From a bacterium (lineage in GTDB: Bacteria; Verrucomicrobiota; Kiritimatiellia; CAIKKV01; CAIYGI01): a DNA stretch of 64,000 bases. The stretch lies in NCBI GenBank assembly GCA_025360745.1, contig JANYBP010000011.1:1-64000 (forward strand), in the 5' to 3' direction. The notes beneath the pieces are model-generated. The model saw only the letters and a list, made by a program, of their open reading frames with translations, was not told where the DNA came from and did no database searches. The translations under genes were made by a program, and so were the position numbers. How positions within the stretch are numbered: the stretch's first letter is position 1; every line of letters starts with the position of its first letter. Below are positions 35,570 through 43,934 of the stretch, piece by piece.

Positions 35570-37090
35570 ATGAAATCCGGAATTAGAGGAGTATTTGTAC
35601 TGATGGCGGCCCTGATGGCGCTCTCGGCGTGGATGCTGTGGCGTCATCCGAAAGAAGCGGCCGCCGAACCCTTGGTGGTCTACTGCGCGGTCGGTTTAAA
35701 GCTGCCTGTGGAAGCCTTGGCCGTGGAGTTCGAAAAACAGTACGGAGTCGGCATCCAATTGCAGTATGGCGGCTCCGGCACGCTGCTGAATAATCTTCAG
35801 TTGGCCAGGGTGGGCGATCTCTTCGTGGCGGCGGACTCCAGTTATATGCGGTTGGCGTGTCAAAAGAATGTTGTCGATGAGGTGCTGCCGTTAGTCGAAT
35901 TGAAACCGGCGCTGGCGGTCAAAAAGGGCAATCCCAAGCATATTCGCGGGTTGAGCGATCTTGCGAGGACGGATGTCCGCGTGGTGTTGGGCAATCCCGA
36001 CGCCGCCTCGATCGGCAAATACTCCAGGGACATTTTGACGCGGGCCGGGCTTTGGGAGAAAGTCGAAGAGCTGGTCAGGCGGCAGGGGGTCTTCAAGCCG
36101 ACGGTATCGGACCTGGCCAACGATATCCGGCTGGGTGCGGTGGATGCGGGTATTATCTGGGACGCCATGCTGCGTCAATATCCCGACCTGGAAATGGTTG
36201 GCACAACCTTGCCGACGCCGACGCCCATCCAGGTCGAGGTCGGTGTGCTGCGATTCTGCCGCCAACCCACCCTGGCGCTGCGCTTCGCCCGCTATTTAAA
36301 CAGTCGCGCCGGAAATGCGGTCTTCAAGAAACACGGGTATCAGCCGGTGGAAGGCGATGCCTGGGACTGGAAGCCGCAAATCACGTTTTACAGCGGTTCG
36401 GTGAATCGCAACGCCGTCGAGGACACGCTAAAAAAGTTTGCGGCGCGTGAGGGCGTTGAGATGAATACGATCTACAATGGCTGCGGTATTTTGACGGCGC
36501 AGATGAGGACGTTGAGAAAGGACCGGGATGGGGCGGGGTTCCCGGACGCCTATCTGGCCTGTGACCGCTATTACCTGGACACGGTCAAGGATTGGTTTCA
36601 GGAGGATGTGAACATTTCGACGGCCGACATCGTCATGGCGGTCCCCAAGGGGAATCCGCGACAGCTCCAGACGCTGCGGGATCTGGCGCGGCCGGGCGTG
36701 CGGGTTTCCGTGGGCCAGCCCGAGCAGTGTACGATCGGCGCGCTCACGCGCATACTGCTGGAGAAGAGCGGCTTGTACGACCAGGTGATGTCCAATGTGG
36801 TGATGCAAACCTCCAGTTCGTCCATGCTGGTGCCCGGCGTGGCGACCAAGTCGGTGGACGCGGCGATCGTTTACAAGACGGACACCCTGAAGGCGACCCA
36901 GACTATCGAGGTGCTGACCATCGATTCGCCCTATGCGAAAGCGGTGCAGCCGTTCAGTCTGGCGAAATCGAGCGAGCATAAATACCTCGGCCGCCGACTC
37001 TTTATGGCGCTGGCGCGGTCGAGAGCCGACTACGAGAAGGCGGGGTTCCAGTTTTGCGTGACCAACGGAACGGCGGAGGCCGGGGAATAA
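35570..37090 (+). CDS. Tandem-domain molybdate/tungstate-type substrate-binding protein
   Basis: 506 aa. An N-terminal membrane anchor or signal (GVFVLMAALMALSAWMLW) precedes two ModA-like domains in one chain. Domain 1, about 34-265: LVVYCAVGLKLPVEALAVEF, QYGGSGTLLNNL, DLFVAADSSYM, GAVDAGIIWDAM. Domain 2, about 275-495: ITFYSGSVNRNAVEDTLKKF, YNGCGILTAQM, PDAYLACDRYYLD, KSVDAAIVYKTD. Each has the oxyanion-binding Ser/Gly pattern near its start. ModA, WtpA and TupA proteins normally have one such domain. Directly followed by permease and ATPase genes, so it probably feeds that ABC importer. Confidence 0.85.
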   Translation: MKSGIRGVFVLMAALMALSAWMLWRHPKEAAAEPLVVYCAVGLKLPVEALAVEFEKQYGVGIQLQYGGSGTLLNNLQLARVGDLFVAADSSYMRLACQKNVVDEVLPLVELKPALAVKKGNPKHIRGLSDLARTDVRVVLGNPDAASIGKYSRDILTRAGLWEKVEELVRRQGVFKPTVSDLANDIRLGAVDAGIIWDAMLRQYPDLEMVGTTLPTPTPIQVEVGVLRFCRQPTLALRFARYLNSRAGNAVFKKHGYQPVEGDAWDWKPQITFYSGSVNRNAVEDTLKKFAAREGVEMNTIYNGCGILTAQMRTLRKDRDGAGFPDAYLACDRYYLDTVKDWFQEDVNISTADIVMAVPKGNPRQLQTLRDLARPGVRVSVGQPEQCTIGALTRILLEKSGLYDQVMSNVVMQTSSSSMLVPGVATKSVDAAIVYKTDTLKATQTIEVLTIDSPYAKAVQPFSLAKSSEHKYLGRRLFMALARSRADYEKAGFQFCVTNGTAEAGE

Positions 37091-38002
37091 ATGGCGCCGG
37101 ACCTTTCATTCAGGGACGGATGCCCGGTGTTGCAGGCGCGGCATACGGGCGTATCGGACCGTTTCTTCATGGTGGCGCTCTCCATTCTGGGCGGGTCTTA
37201 TGTGTTGTTGATCGTCATGCTGCTGGCGGGGGATGTGGCCTATCTGGTGAGTCAGTCTCTGGGAGAAACGCTGTCGCGAAATCCGATCCTGACCGTCCTG
37301 CGTAAAAGCGAGGTTCGCTATTCCATTTTTCTCAGTCTTTTTTCCTGTTCCATGTCCGCCGTGCTGGCCATGCTGGTGGCCGTGCCGATGGGCTATGCGC
37401 TTTCACGGCTGCGCTGGGTGGGACGGCGCTGGATCGACGCGATTCTGGACATACCCATCATTCTTCCGCCGCTGGTCATCGGACTGAGTCTGTTGATTCT
37501 CTTTCAATTCAAGCCGTTCACGACGCCGCTGGGGCAATGGTGGCCGTTTCCGGGCTCCTGGCACGATATGACGCTGAACCGGCTGGTGGTCTATCAGGTG
37601 CCTGCCGTGATTCTGGCGCAATTTGCCGTGGCGGGCGCCTTCGCGGTGCGGACGATGAAAGCGGCCTTTGACCAGACCAATCCGCGCTGCGAGCAGGTGG
37701 CGCTGGCGCTGGGCTGTTCACGGAGGCAGGCCTTTTTCAAGGTGACCCTTCCGGAGGTGCGCAAGGGCATGCTGACGGCGGTGACCCTGGCGTGGGCCAG
37801 GGCTTTGGGAGAGTTTGGCCCGCTGTTGATTTTTGCCGGGGCCACGCGCCACAAGACGGAGGTGTTGTCCACAACCGTGTTTCTGGAGTTGAGCATCGGC
37901 AATCTGGAAGCGGCGGTGTCGGTCTCGCTGATCATGGTGGTGGCGGCGATGCTGGTGATCCTGCTGGCGCGCAACTGGGGTGTGCGGGAGGCCGGCTTAT
38001 GA
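37091..38002 (+). CDS. modB: Molybdate/tungstate ABC transporter permease
   Basis: 303 aa starting at the base after the previous stop. About six membrane helices after a longer-than-usual N-terminus (MAPDLSFRDGCPVLQARHTG). The EAA loop contacting the ATPase is clear: CEQVALALGCSRRQAFFKVT then LPEVRKGML. SLFSCSMSAVLAMLVAVPMGYALSR and DIPIILPPLVIGLSLL are typical of the ModB/CysT group. Overlaps modC by ATGA. Confidence 0.85.
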   Translation: MAPDLSFRDGCPVLQARHTGVSDRFFMVALSILGGSYVLLIVMLLAGDVAYLVSQSLGETLSRNPILTVLRKSEVRYSIFLSLFSCSMSAVLAMLVAVPMGYALSRLRWVGRRWIDAILDIPIILPPLVIGLSLLILFQFKPFTTPLGQWWPFPGSWHDMTLNRLVVYQVPAVILAQFAVAGAFAVRTMKAAFDQTNPRCEQVALALGCSRRQAFFKVTLPEVRKGMLTAVTLAWARALGEFGPLLIFAGATRHKTEVLSTTVFLELSIGNLEAAVSVSLIMVVAAMLVILLARNWGVREAGL

Positions 38003-38640
38003 TCGACGTGAGCAGCCTCAGCATCGCGATCGGCAAGTTCGAACTGCGCGATGTCTCGTTCAACGTGCCGGAGGGCGCCTACGGAATGCTCATGGGCCAG
38101 ACCGGCAGCGGAAAAACCACGCTCATCGAGGCCTTGATCGGGCTCAAGAAAACGCGCGCGCATTCGCGCATCGTCATCGCCGGCAGGGATGTCACGCGCC
38201 TGCCTCCGGCGGAGCGCAACATCGGCTACGTGCCCCAGGATGGCGCCTTGTTTTCGACCATGACCGTGCGCGGGCACCTGGCGTTTGCGCTGGATGTGCG
38301 GCGCGCGCCCGCCGCCTATATCGAACAGCGGGTCGCCGAGCTGGCGAATCAATTGAGGATCGAACACTTGCTGGAGCGCATGCCGGAGGGCTTGAGCGGC
38401 GGGGAGCGGCAGCGGGTGGTGCTGGGGCGCGCGCTGTCCTTTCATCCCAGGGTGCTGTTGCTGGACGAGCCGCTGAGCGCGCTGGACGAGGATACGCGCA
38501 ATGGAATGTACGAGGTGCTCCGCCAGGTGCGGAAGTCCACCGGCGTCACCGTGCTGCACGTCACGCACAGTTTTGCCGAGGCGGAAGCGCTGGCCGATTG
38601 CCGCTATGTGTTGAAGGATGGAAAGATCGAGTTGCAATAG
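37999..38640 (+). CDS. modC: ABC transporter ATPase, Mo/W importer
   Basis: 213 aa from ATG 37999, overlapping the permease stop. Walker A GQTGSGKTT, Q-loop YVPQD, signature LSGGERQRVVLGRALS, Walker B VLLLDEPLSALDE, H-loop HVTHSF. Lacks the C-terminal TOBE (molybdate-sensing) domain of classical ModC, so substrate feedback through that domain is not possible. Powers import across the inner membrane. Confidence 0.88.
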   Translation: MIDVSSLSIAIGKFELRDVSFNVPEGAYGMLMGQTGSGKTTLIEALIGLKKTRAHSRIVIAGRDVTRLPPAERNIGYVPQDGALFSTMTVRGHLAFALDVRRAPAAYIEQRVAELANQLRIEHLLERMPEGLSGGERQRVVLGRALSFHPRVLLLDEPLSALDEDTRNGMYEVLRQVRKSTGVTVLHVTHSFAEAEALADCRYVLKDGKIELQ

Positions 38641-38654
38641 ACGGGAGGTCTCTG

Positions 38655-39071
38655 ATGGATGTCTGGTATGCCCTGATTATCACGGGTGTGATCTGCGGAA
38701 TCTTCAGCGCGTTGTTCGGAGTGGGCGGCGGACTCCTGATGGTGCCCGCCATGGTCCTGGGCATGGGTATCTCGCAAAAATCGGCCCAGGGCATGTCGCT
38801 GGCGATCATCATCCCGCTCGCGCTGGTCGGCGCCATTCGCTACAAGTTGAATCCGCAGGTGGATTTCGATTTACGCATCGTGATCCTGATGGCGGTCGGC
38901 GGGATCATGGGCGCGTTTCTGGGGTCCCATCTGGTCAGCCATATTTCCGGCGTCACGCTGAAACGGGCCTTTTCCGTTTTGATGATCTTTATCGCGATCC
39001 ACATGTTCATGTCCGCCGGGCGGGAAACCAAAAGCAAGGCGGCGCTGCCAGCCGCCGAGAAACTGCCGTGA
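38655..39071 (+). CDS. TSUP (TauE/SafE, DUF81) family permease, short form
   Basis: 138 aa; ATG 38655 has ACGGGAGG. About four membrane helices with the family's FSALFGVGGGLLMVPAMVL and GAFLGSHLVSHISG motifs. Full TSUP proteins have two such repeats (about 250 aa); this is a single repeat and would need to dimerise. Family members move sulfite, sulfoacetate or related anions. The position between a Mo/W importer and sulfur-carrier genes fits a sulfur-compound or oxyanion role. Confidence 0.8.
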   Translation: MDVWYALIITGVICGIFSALFGVGGGLLMVPAMVLGMGISQKSAQGMSLAIIIPLALVGAIRYKLNPQVDFDLRIVILMAVGGIMGAFLGSHLVSHISGVTLKRAFSVLMIFIAIHMFMSAGRETKSKAALPAAEKLP

Positions 39072-39086
39072 CGCTGGGTGGATATA

Positions 39087-39095
39087 TGCTATGGT
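39087..39095 (+). promoter_or_regulatory. Internal extended -10 promoter before thiF
   Basis: TGC-TATGGT ends 6 nt before the ATG at 39102. No clear -35. With no Shine-Dalgarno in this 30 bp gap, a leaderless start for the downstream three genes is plausible. Confidence 0.35.
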
Positions 39096-39101
39096 GACTA
39101 C

Positions 39102-39905
39102 ATGAAGATAAAAATCAACGAACGGTTCGAGGAAGCGCCGGCGGGCACGATGCTGGATGCGCTGCGGCTGCGGTTCAAGCCGGCCGCGGATCTGGTGGTC
39201 TATAACGGCGCTCCGATGCCGAACAACATCCCGTTGCGGGATGGGGACGAAGTGGTGCTGATCAAGCGTGGCGAAGCGCCCGCGGCCGGCGAATTGGAGG
39301 CCCTGATGGCGGCCCGGCATACCCCGGGCGTTCACGCGGCGATGAAAAAGTCCTGCGTGGGGATCGCCGGACTCGGCGGACTGGGCTCGACCATCGCCAT
39401 CGCCCTGGCCCGCATCGGGTTGGGTAAGTTGATTCTCGCGGACTTCGACGTGGTGGAACCCAGCAATCTGAACCGGCAGCAGTTTTTTGTCGATCAGATC
39501 GGGATGTTGAAGACCGAGGCCCTGCTCGCGAACTTGAAACGCATCAATCCCTATGTGACTTACGAAATCCATACGGTGAAATTGACCGCCGAAAATATTT
39601 TGCCGATTTTCGGAGACGTGGGGGTCATGATCGAGGCCTTCGACCGGCAGGATCAAAAAGTGCTCCTGATGCGGGTCTTCGGCGGCGGGCGGCCGGGCGT
39701 GCCGCTGGTGACGGCCTCGGGCCTGGCCGGGTACGGGTCCGAATCCACCCTCGCCGCGCGGAAAATCGGCGGGAATCTGTACGTGGTTGGCGATCAGGAA
39801 ACCGGCGCGCGCCCCGGTTGCGGCCTGATGGCGCCGCGGGTCGGCATTGTGGCCGGCATGCAGGCGAATCTGACGGTGCGGTTGTTATTGGGAGAAAGCA
39901 TATGA
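39102..39905 (+). CDS. thiF: ThiS-ThiF fusion: sulfur carrier adenylyltransferase (ThiF family 2)
   Basis: 267 aa from ATG 39102. Residues 1-60 are a ubiquitin-like beta-grasp domain (LDALRLRFKPAADLVVYNG, GDEVVLIKRGE) that lacks a free C-terminal GG. Then the ThiF linker MAARHTPGVHAAMK and an E1-like domain: ATP loop VGIAGLGGLGSTIA, LADFDVVEPSNLNRQQFF, VMIEAFDRQDQK, LMAPRVGIVAG. This layout is known for ThiF of anaerobes near thiGH. No thiG or thiH is nearby; instead a MoaD-like and a second E1-like gene follow. Function could be thiamin or pterin-cofactor sulfur transfer. Confidence 0.85.
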   Translation: MKIKINERFEEAPAGTMLDALRLRFKPAADLVVYNGAPMPNNIPLRDGDEVVLIKRGEAPAAGELEALMAARHTPGVHAAMKKSCVGIAGLGGLGSTIAIALARIGLGKLILADFDVVEPSNLNRQQFFVDQIGMLKTEALLANLKRINPYVTYEIHTVKLTAENILPIFGDVGVMIEAFDRQDQKVLLMRVFGGGRPGVPLVTASGLAGYGSESTLAARKIGGNLYVVGDQETGARPGCGLMAPRVGIVAGMQANLTVRLLLGESI

Positions 39906-40168
39906 AAATATCGGTTGCCTATCATGCGCAGATCCGGCTGGCGGCCGGCGTGGACCAGGATCTCGTGGAGATTCCGGATGGCGGCACGGCCGTGAGCGCC
40001 CTGCGCGCCGTGTCCCATGGCGCCGAATTTACCGCCCTGCTCTTCGATGAACAGGGGCGCCTGCGCCCGGTCATTCTGCTGGTGGTGAACGACGTGCCGG
40101 TCGAGCCGGATCAGGCGTTGCAGCCGGGCGATAAAGTGGCGGTGTTCAGTCCGGTCGCGGGAGGGTGA
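39902..40168 (+). CDS. MoaD/ThiS-like sulfur carrier protein
   Basis: 88 aa, overlapping the thiF stop by ATGA. Beta-grasp pattern (KISVAYHAQIRLAAGVDQDL, VNDVPVEPDQALQPGDKVAV) ending in the diagnostic SPVAGG, whose terminal Gly would be adenylated and thiocarboxylated. Provides sulfur for the dithiolene of molybdopterin or tungstopterin in MoaD proteins. No MoaE is in the window. Confidence 0.85.
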   Translation: MKISVAYHAQIRLAAGVDQDLVEIPDGGTAVSALRAVSHGAEFTALLFDEQGRLRPVILLVVNDVPVEPDQALQPGDKVAVFSPVAGG

Positions 40169-40170
40169 CG

Positions 40171-40920
40171 ATGATCCAGCTGACGCCGGAAGAGAAGGCG
40201 GTCTACGAGTGGCAGATGTGGATCGAGGAGATCGGCGAGGCCGGTCAGGTTAAGCTGAAAAACAGCGCGGCGCTGGTCAGCCGTTGCGGCGGACTGGGGG
40301 GGCCGATCTGTTATCACCTGGCTTCGGCCGGCATCGGGACGCTGGCGCTGGCGCACGGCGGCAATGTGCAGCCCAGCGACTTGAACCGGCAGATACTGAT
40401 GACCCACGATTCGGTGGGCAAGTCGCGGATGGATTCCATACGCCGCCGCCTGCTGGATTATAATCCGCGCCTGAACATCGTGGCGGTGCCGGAGAACATC
40501 ACGGAAACCAATGTCGCGGCGCTGGTGAAACAGGTGGACATCGTCTTCGACGCGGCGCCCCTTTTCCAAGAGCGGTTCTTGATGAACGGGGAATGCGTCC
40601 GTCAGGCAAAGCCGATGATCGAGGCGGCCATTTTCGGCATGGAGGGACAGGTCACGACTTTTCTGCCGGGCAAGACCCCCTGTCTGGCCTGTCTTTATCC
40701 TGAAACGCCTCCGCACTGGAAGCGGCAATTCCCCGTGCTGGGCGCTGTCCCGGCCATCGCGGCCTCGGTGGCGGCCGCGGAAGGAATCAAAGTTCTGCTG
40801 GGTTTTGGCGAGACCCTGGCGGGAACTTTGCTCTATTTCGACGCGCGTACGATGCGCTTTCAGCGCATCCCGATCCGCCGCCGCCCGGATTGCCCGGTCT
40901 GCGCGACCGGCAAAGTGTAA
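40171..40920 (+). CDS. E1-like (MoeB/ThiF superfamily) protein with altered ATP loop
   Basis: 249 aa from ATG 40171 (GGGAGGG 7 nt upstream; GTG 40165 possible). The ATP loop reads LVSRCGGLGGPICYHLA, where G-x-G-G-L-G is usual; the first Gly is replaced. LAHGGNVQPSDLNRQILMTH lacks the usual DxD before the NRQ motif. Two Cys pairs, CLAC and CPVC, should hold zinc as in MoeB. MTHDSVGKSRMDSIRRRLLDYNP is conserved in form. I believe this subfamily is seen beside aldehyde:ferredoxin oxidoreductase genes. Likely partner of the adjacent MoaD-like carrier. The next 256 bp hold only word-like repeats. Confidence 0.78.
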   Translation: MIQLTPEEKAVYEWQMWIEEIGEAGQVKLKNSAALVSRCGGLGGPICYHLASAGIGTLALAHGGNVQPSDLNRQILMTHDSVGKSRMDSIRRRLLDYNPRLNIVAVPENITETNVAALVKQVDIVFDAAPLFQERFLMNGECVRQAKPMIEAAIFGMEGQVTTFLPGKTPCLACLYPETPPHWKRQFPVLGAVPAIAASVAAAEGIKVLLGFGETLAGTLLYFDARTMRFQRIPIRRRPDCPVCATGKV

Positions 40921-41176
40921 CCACGGATGAACGCGGATTGACACGGATATAATACAAACGCGAACGGTAGAGGATTCTGCGTCGAGCTTTCCCTGCTCGA
41001 AGACGCCCTGCGTGTTTATGTTGGTGTTGGTCCGCGTAGCAGTTACGGCGACGGGTTCGTAACAGGCACTGCCAACTGCTGCTACTCTGCGAAGTAGCGC
41101 TTCGCTGCGTAGCACGAGCGCAGGCAGCGGCTACACCGTCTCACGCTCCGCCCTGAACCCTGAACCCAGCCCCCAC

Positions 41177-42013
41177 TTACTTGTCTTCGCTGACCGTCTC
41201 GTCCACACGCAGCCGGGTGCGTTCGCCGTTTTCAAGGTTGGTGATCTCCAGGTCCTTGACCATCCATTGACCATCCACTTTGCGCACGCTTTTAATCGTG
41301 ATCTGACGCAGGCGCCGGCCGGCGGTGTCGAAGCATTCGGCCTGCAACATCATGCGGGCGCGGAATTCCACCCAGAGGCGGACGACGGTATAACTGGCGC
41401 CGGAGTTGGGCGGCGCCTGGATGTCCACCACGTAACACTCCTGGTCCTTGACCTCCTGGTGGCCGATGGTGCGCGCCTCGGGCCACCAGAGGAAGCCCAG
41501 CATCAGGTCCATCCAGCTCACCGTGGCGCCGGGAATCGCGGCGCTCCAGTCCGCCTTCGGCGCCGGAACCGGCGGGTCGCCGCGAAAGGCGCGAACCAGC
41601 GGCGTCCCCGCCTGGCGCGGACGCGTCACCTGCAGGCGTTCGAGTTCGCGGCCGAAAGCGTCGCTTAGAATGTAAAGCGCGTCCAGACTTTCGCCGGCGC
41701 CGGGTTGAAAGCGTATCTCGATCCGCTTGACGCTCTTTTCCTTGTCGTCGGCGTCATAGGTGGTCAACCTGCCGCGCAACGTGACCGGCCGGGCCGGCAG
41801 CCGCGCGCGAATTTCGGAGAGCAGCGTGACGGCGTCGGGCAGGGCATTGGTGACGGCGGAGTGGGCGAGCGGGGTCAGAAAACATGCCAGCAGCATGACG
41901 AACAGTACGCGCCAGGCGCGGCGAGCGGGTGGAAGGTGGAGGGAAAATGGCTGCTGGCCGGTGTGTCGTTCCCCACCATCATTTACCGAGTAATGACTGT
42001 TCTGCGTATCCAT
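41177..42013 (-). CDS. LolA-like outer-membrane lipoprotein-sorting protein
   Basis: 278 aa if ATG 42013 is used. Hydrophobic segment RRAWRVLFVMLLACFLTPLAHS is signal-like but starts 30 residues in. Mature part resembles COG2834 proteins (RLTTYDADDKEKSVKRIEIRF, WPEARTIGHQEVKDQECYVVD, LRQITIKSVRKVDGQWMVKD). The first 30 residues include SLHLPPA, encoded by the reverse of the GGTGGAAGGTGGAGG word repeat, so the native start was probably altered; M at 41896 is an alternative. Probably periplasmic. Confidence 0.7.
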   Translation of the reverse strand: MDTQNSHYSVNDGGERHTGQQPFSLHLPPARRAWRVLFVMLLACFLTPLAHSAVTNALPDAVTLLSEIRARLPARPVTLRGRLTTYDADDKEKSVKRIEIRFQPGAGESLDALYILSDAFGRELERLQVTRPRQAGTPLVRAFRGDPPVPAPKADWSAAIPGATVSWMDLMLGFLWWPEARTIGHQEVKDQECYVVDIQAPPNSGASYTVVRLWVEFRARMMLQAECFDTAGRRLRQITIKSVRKVDGQWMVKDLEITNLENGERTRLRVDETVSEDK

Positions 42014-42367
42014 TTTGACTTCAGCGATTTCTTTGCGATTGCTCCATTCGATCTGGATCGGTTCTCAATTCAAAATACTCGCTGATGCATTGACGCATAG
42101 CAGCGCGCAGATGGATATCTGGCATGCGTCAAAGTGGGCCGCGAGTCGTCCCGCCATTCACTCGCCTTCACCCGTGCCCGCCGCCAATACCGTTTCGCGT
42201 GTTCCGCGTTTTTCGTAGTTAAAATCTTCTCCGCGCCCGCCGGTATCGCTGGAGATTGTAGTGGCAGTTTCTCGGGCGTTCGCTCCTTCAGCCGCGCCAC
42301 CGCGTTACCGCGGCGGCTACGAAACTCCAGAACACTGAACACCGAACGCTGAACACCCTCGACCTTG
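42014..42367. repeat. Intergenic repeats between LolA-like gene and glyQS
   Basis: 354 bp without a gene. It contains an exact copy of CACCGCGTTACCGCGGCGGC (42298-42322), shared with 280-334 and 682-736, and the inverse of the ACTACGAAAAACGCG word (near 42190-42222) shared with 18161. No promoter recognised. Confidence 0.6.
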
Positions 42368-43798
42368 CTACCAGCCGTCAATCAGTCCGCTCAAATGTCC
42401 CAGTAAATCTTTCTCGTGGATGCGTTCCTGCTGCATCGAGTCGCGGTGGCGCAGGGTGAGGGTGCCGTCTTCCAGGGTTTGGAAATCCATGGTCAGGCAG
42501 AAAGGCGTGCCGGCTTCGTCCTGGCGGCGATAGCGGCGGCCGATGGCGCCGGCGGTGTCGTAAAAACAAATCCAATGGCGCTGCAACTGGCCGAAAATCG
42601 CGCGCGCCTTGGCCACCAGCTCCGGCTTGTTTTTGAGCAGCGGGAAGACCGCCACCTTGATCGGCGCGATGCGCGGGGCGAAACGCATGACCGTGCGCGC
42701 TTCGTAACCTTCCGGGGCCTGTTTGCCGCGTTCCGCGGGGATCGCGGGGCCTTGCTTGGGCACCCATTCCTCGGCGTAGGCGTTGCAAAGCAGCGCGAGC
42801 GCGATGCGGTCCACGCCGGCCGAGGGCTCGATGACATGCGGAAGGAATTTTTCGTTGGTCTCGGGATCGAAATATTCCATGGACTTGCCGCTGAACTGCT
42901 GATGCCGGCTGAGATCGAAGTCGCCGCGCGCGGCGATGCCCTCGAGTTCCTGCACGCCGAAGGGGAAGGCGTACATGATGTCCGTACAGGCGCTGGCGTA
43001 ATGCGCCAGTTCTTTCTGGGGATAAACGTACTGCGTCAGGCTGGCCGCCGGCAGGCCGATCGAGGCGTACCATTTGAGGCGTTCGGCGACCCAGTAGGCG
43101 TGCCATTCGGCGTCGGCGCCGGGCTTGACGAAAAACTCCAGTTCCATCTGCTCGAACTCGCGCGAGCGGAAGGTGAAGTTGCGTGGATTGATCTCGTTGC
43201 GGAAGGCCTTGCCGATCTGGGCGATGCCGAAGGGAATCTTCTGACGCGCCGTGGCGAGCACGTTGCCGAACTGGGCGAAGATGCCCTGCGCGGTTTCCGG
43301 CCGCAGGTAGGCGACCGCCGAGGCGTCCTCGACCGGTCCGACGAAGGTCTTGAACATCAGGTTGAAGGCGCGCGGTTCGGTCAGTTCCTTCGACTTGCAG
43401 GCGGTGCAGACGACGCCCTCGGGCAGCGCCAGCGAGCCATCCTCGCGCTTGATCAGCGCCTTGCCCTGTTCTTCGCAGAGCTGGTCGGCGCGGTAGCGTT
43501 TCTTGCAGGCGCGGCAGTCCACCATCGGATCGGCGAAGCCGCCGATGTGGCCGGACGCCTCCCAGACGCGCGGGTGCATGATGATCGAGCAATCCAGGCC
43601 CACCACATCCTCGCGGGTCTGGACCATGTCCTGCCACCAGGCGTTGCGCACATTGCGCTTAAGTTCGCAGCCCAGCGGACCGTAGTCCCAGAAGCCGTTG
43701 AGCCCGCCGTAAATTTCGGAGCTTTGAAAAATGAACCCGCGCCGCTTGCAGAGCGAGGTCAGATCGTCCATGGAGACCGTCGGTGTTGAAGTATTCAT
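42368..43798 (-). CDS. glyQS: Glycyl-tRNA synthetase, single-chain alpha2 type
   Basis: 476 aa. Charges tRNA-Gly. Class II synthetase: FIFQSSEIYGGLNGFWDYGP near the N-terminus, Zn-type Cys (CRACKKRYRADQLC; CTACKSKELTE), RPETAQGIFAQF, motif 2 FRNEINPRNFTFRSREFEQME, motif 3 EPSAGVDRIALALL, C-terminal anticodon-binding domain (APIKVAVFPLLKNKPELVAKA). Eukaryote/archaea-like homodimeric type rather than GlyQ+GlyS. No Shine-Dalgarno; no T-box seen upstream. Confidence 0.96.
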   Translation of the reverse strand: MNTSTPTVSMDDLTSLCKRRGFIFQSSEIYGGLNGFWDYGPLGCELKRNVRNAWWQDMVQTREDVVGLDCSIIMHPRVWEASGHIGGFADPMVDCRACKKRYRADQLCEEQGKALIKREDGSLALPEGVVCTACKSKELTEPRAFNLMFKTFVGPVEDASAVAYLRPETAQGIFAQFGNVLATARQKIPFGIAQIGKAFRNEINPRNFTFRSREFEQMELEFFVKPGADAEWHAYWVAERLKWYASIGLPAASLTQYVYPQKELAHYASACTDIMYAFPFGVQELEGIAARGDFDLSRHQQFSGKSMEYFDPETNEKFLPHVIEPSAGVDRIALALLCNAYAEEWVPKQGPAIPAERGKQAPEGYEARTVMRFAPRIAPIKVAVFPLLKNKPELVAKARAIFGQLQRHWICFYDTAGAIGRRYRRQDEAGTPFCLTMDFQTLEDGTLTLRHRDSMQQERIHEKDLLGHLSGLIDGW

Positions 43799-43803
43799 AT
43801 GTT

Positions 43804-43824
43804 GTGGCGCGTATTCTGCGCCAC
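43804..43824. repeat. Hairpin just upstream of glyQS
   Basis: GTGGCGC-gtattct-GCGCCAC, 7 bp perfect arms, ends 6 nt before the glyQS ATG on the minus strand. Its loop, read on the minus strand, contains GAATAC, a possible -10. Could be an operator or 5' leader structure. Confidence 0.35.
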
Positions 43825-43934
43825 CGGAGGGTGGGGGGTCAAGGACGGAGACCCGTCGCCCTCCAGAGAACGTTATATAGATTGAGATGAACGCCGCGCG
43901 AACATCGTCGCGTCGCGGTACAACCGAAACTCCT

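Noticed and set aside
42500-42840. Group II or other intron-like or ncRNA structure in glyQS antisense
   Set aside because: No domain V-like hairpin or other RNA family signature recognisable.
42416-43789. 457-codon plus-strand ORF opposite glyQS
   Set aside because: Shadow of the glycyl-tRNA synthetase gene.
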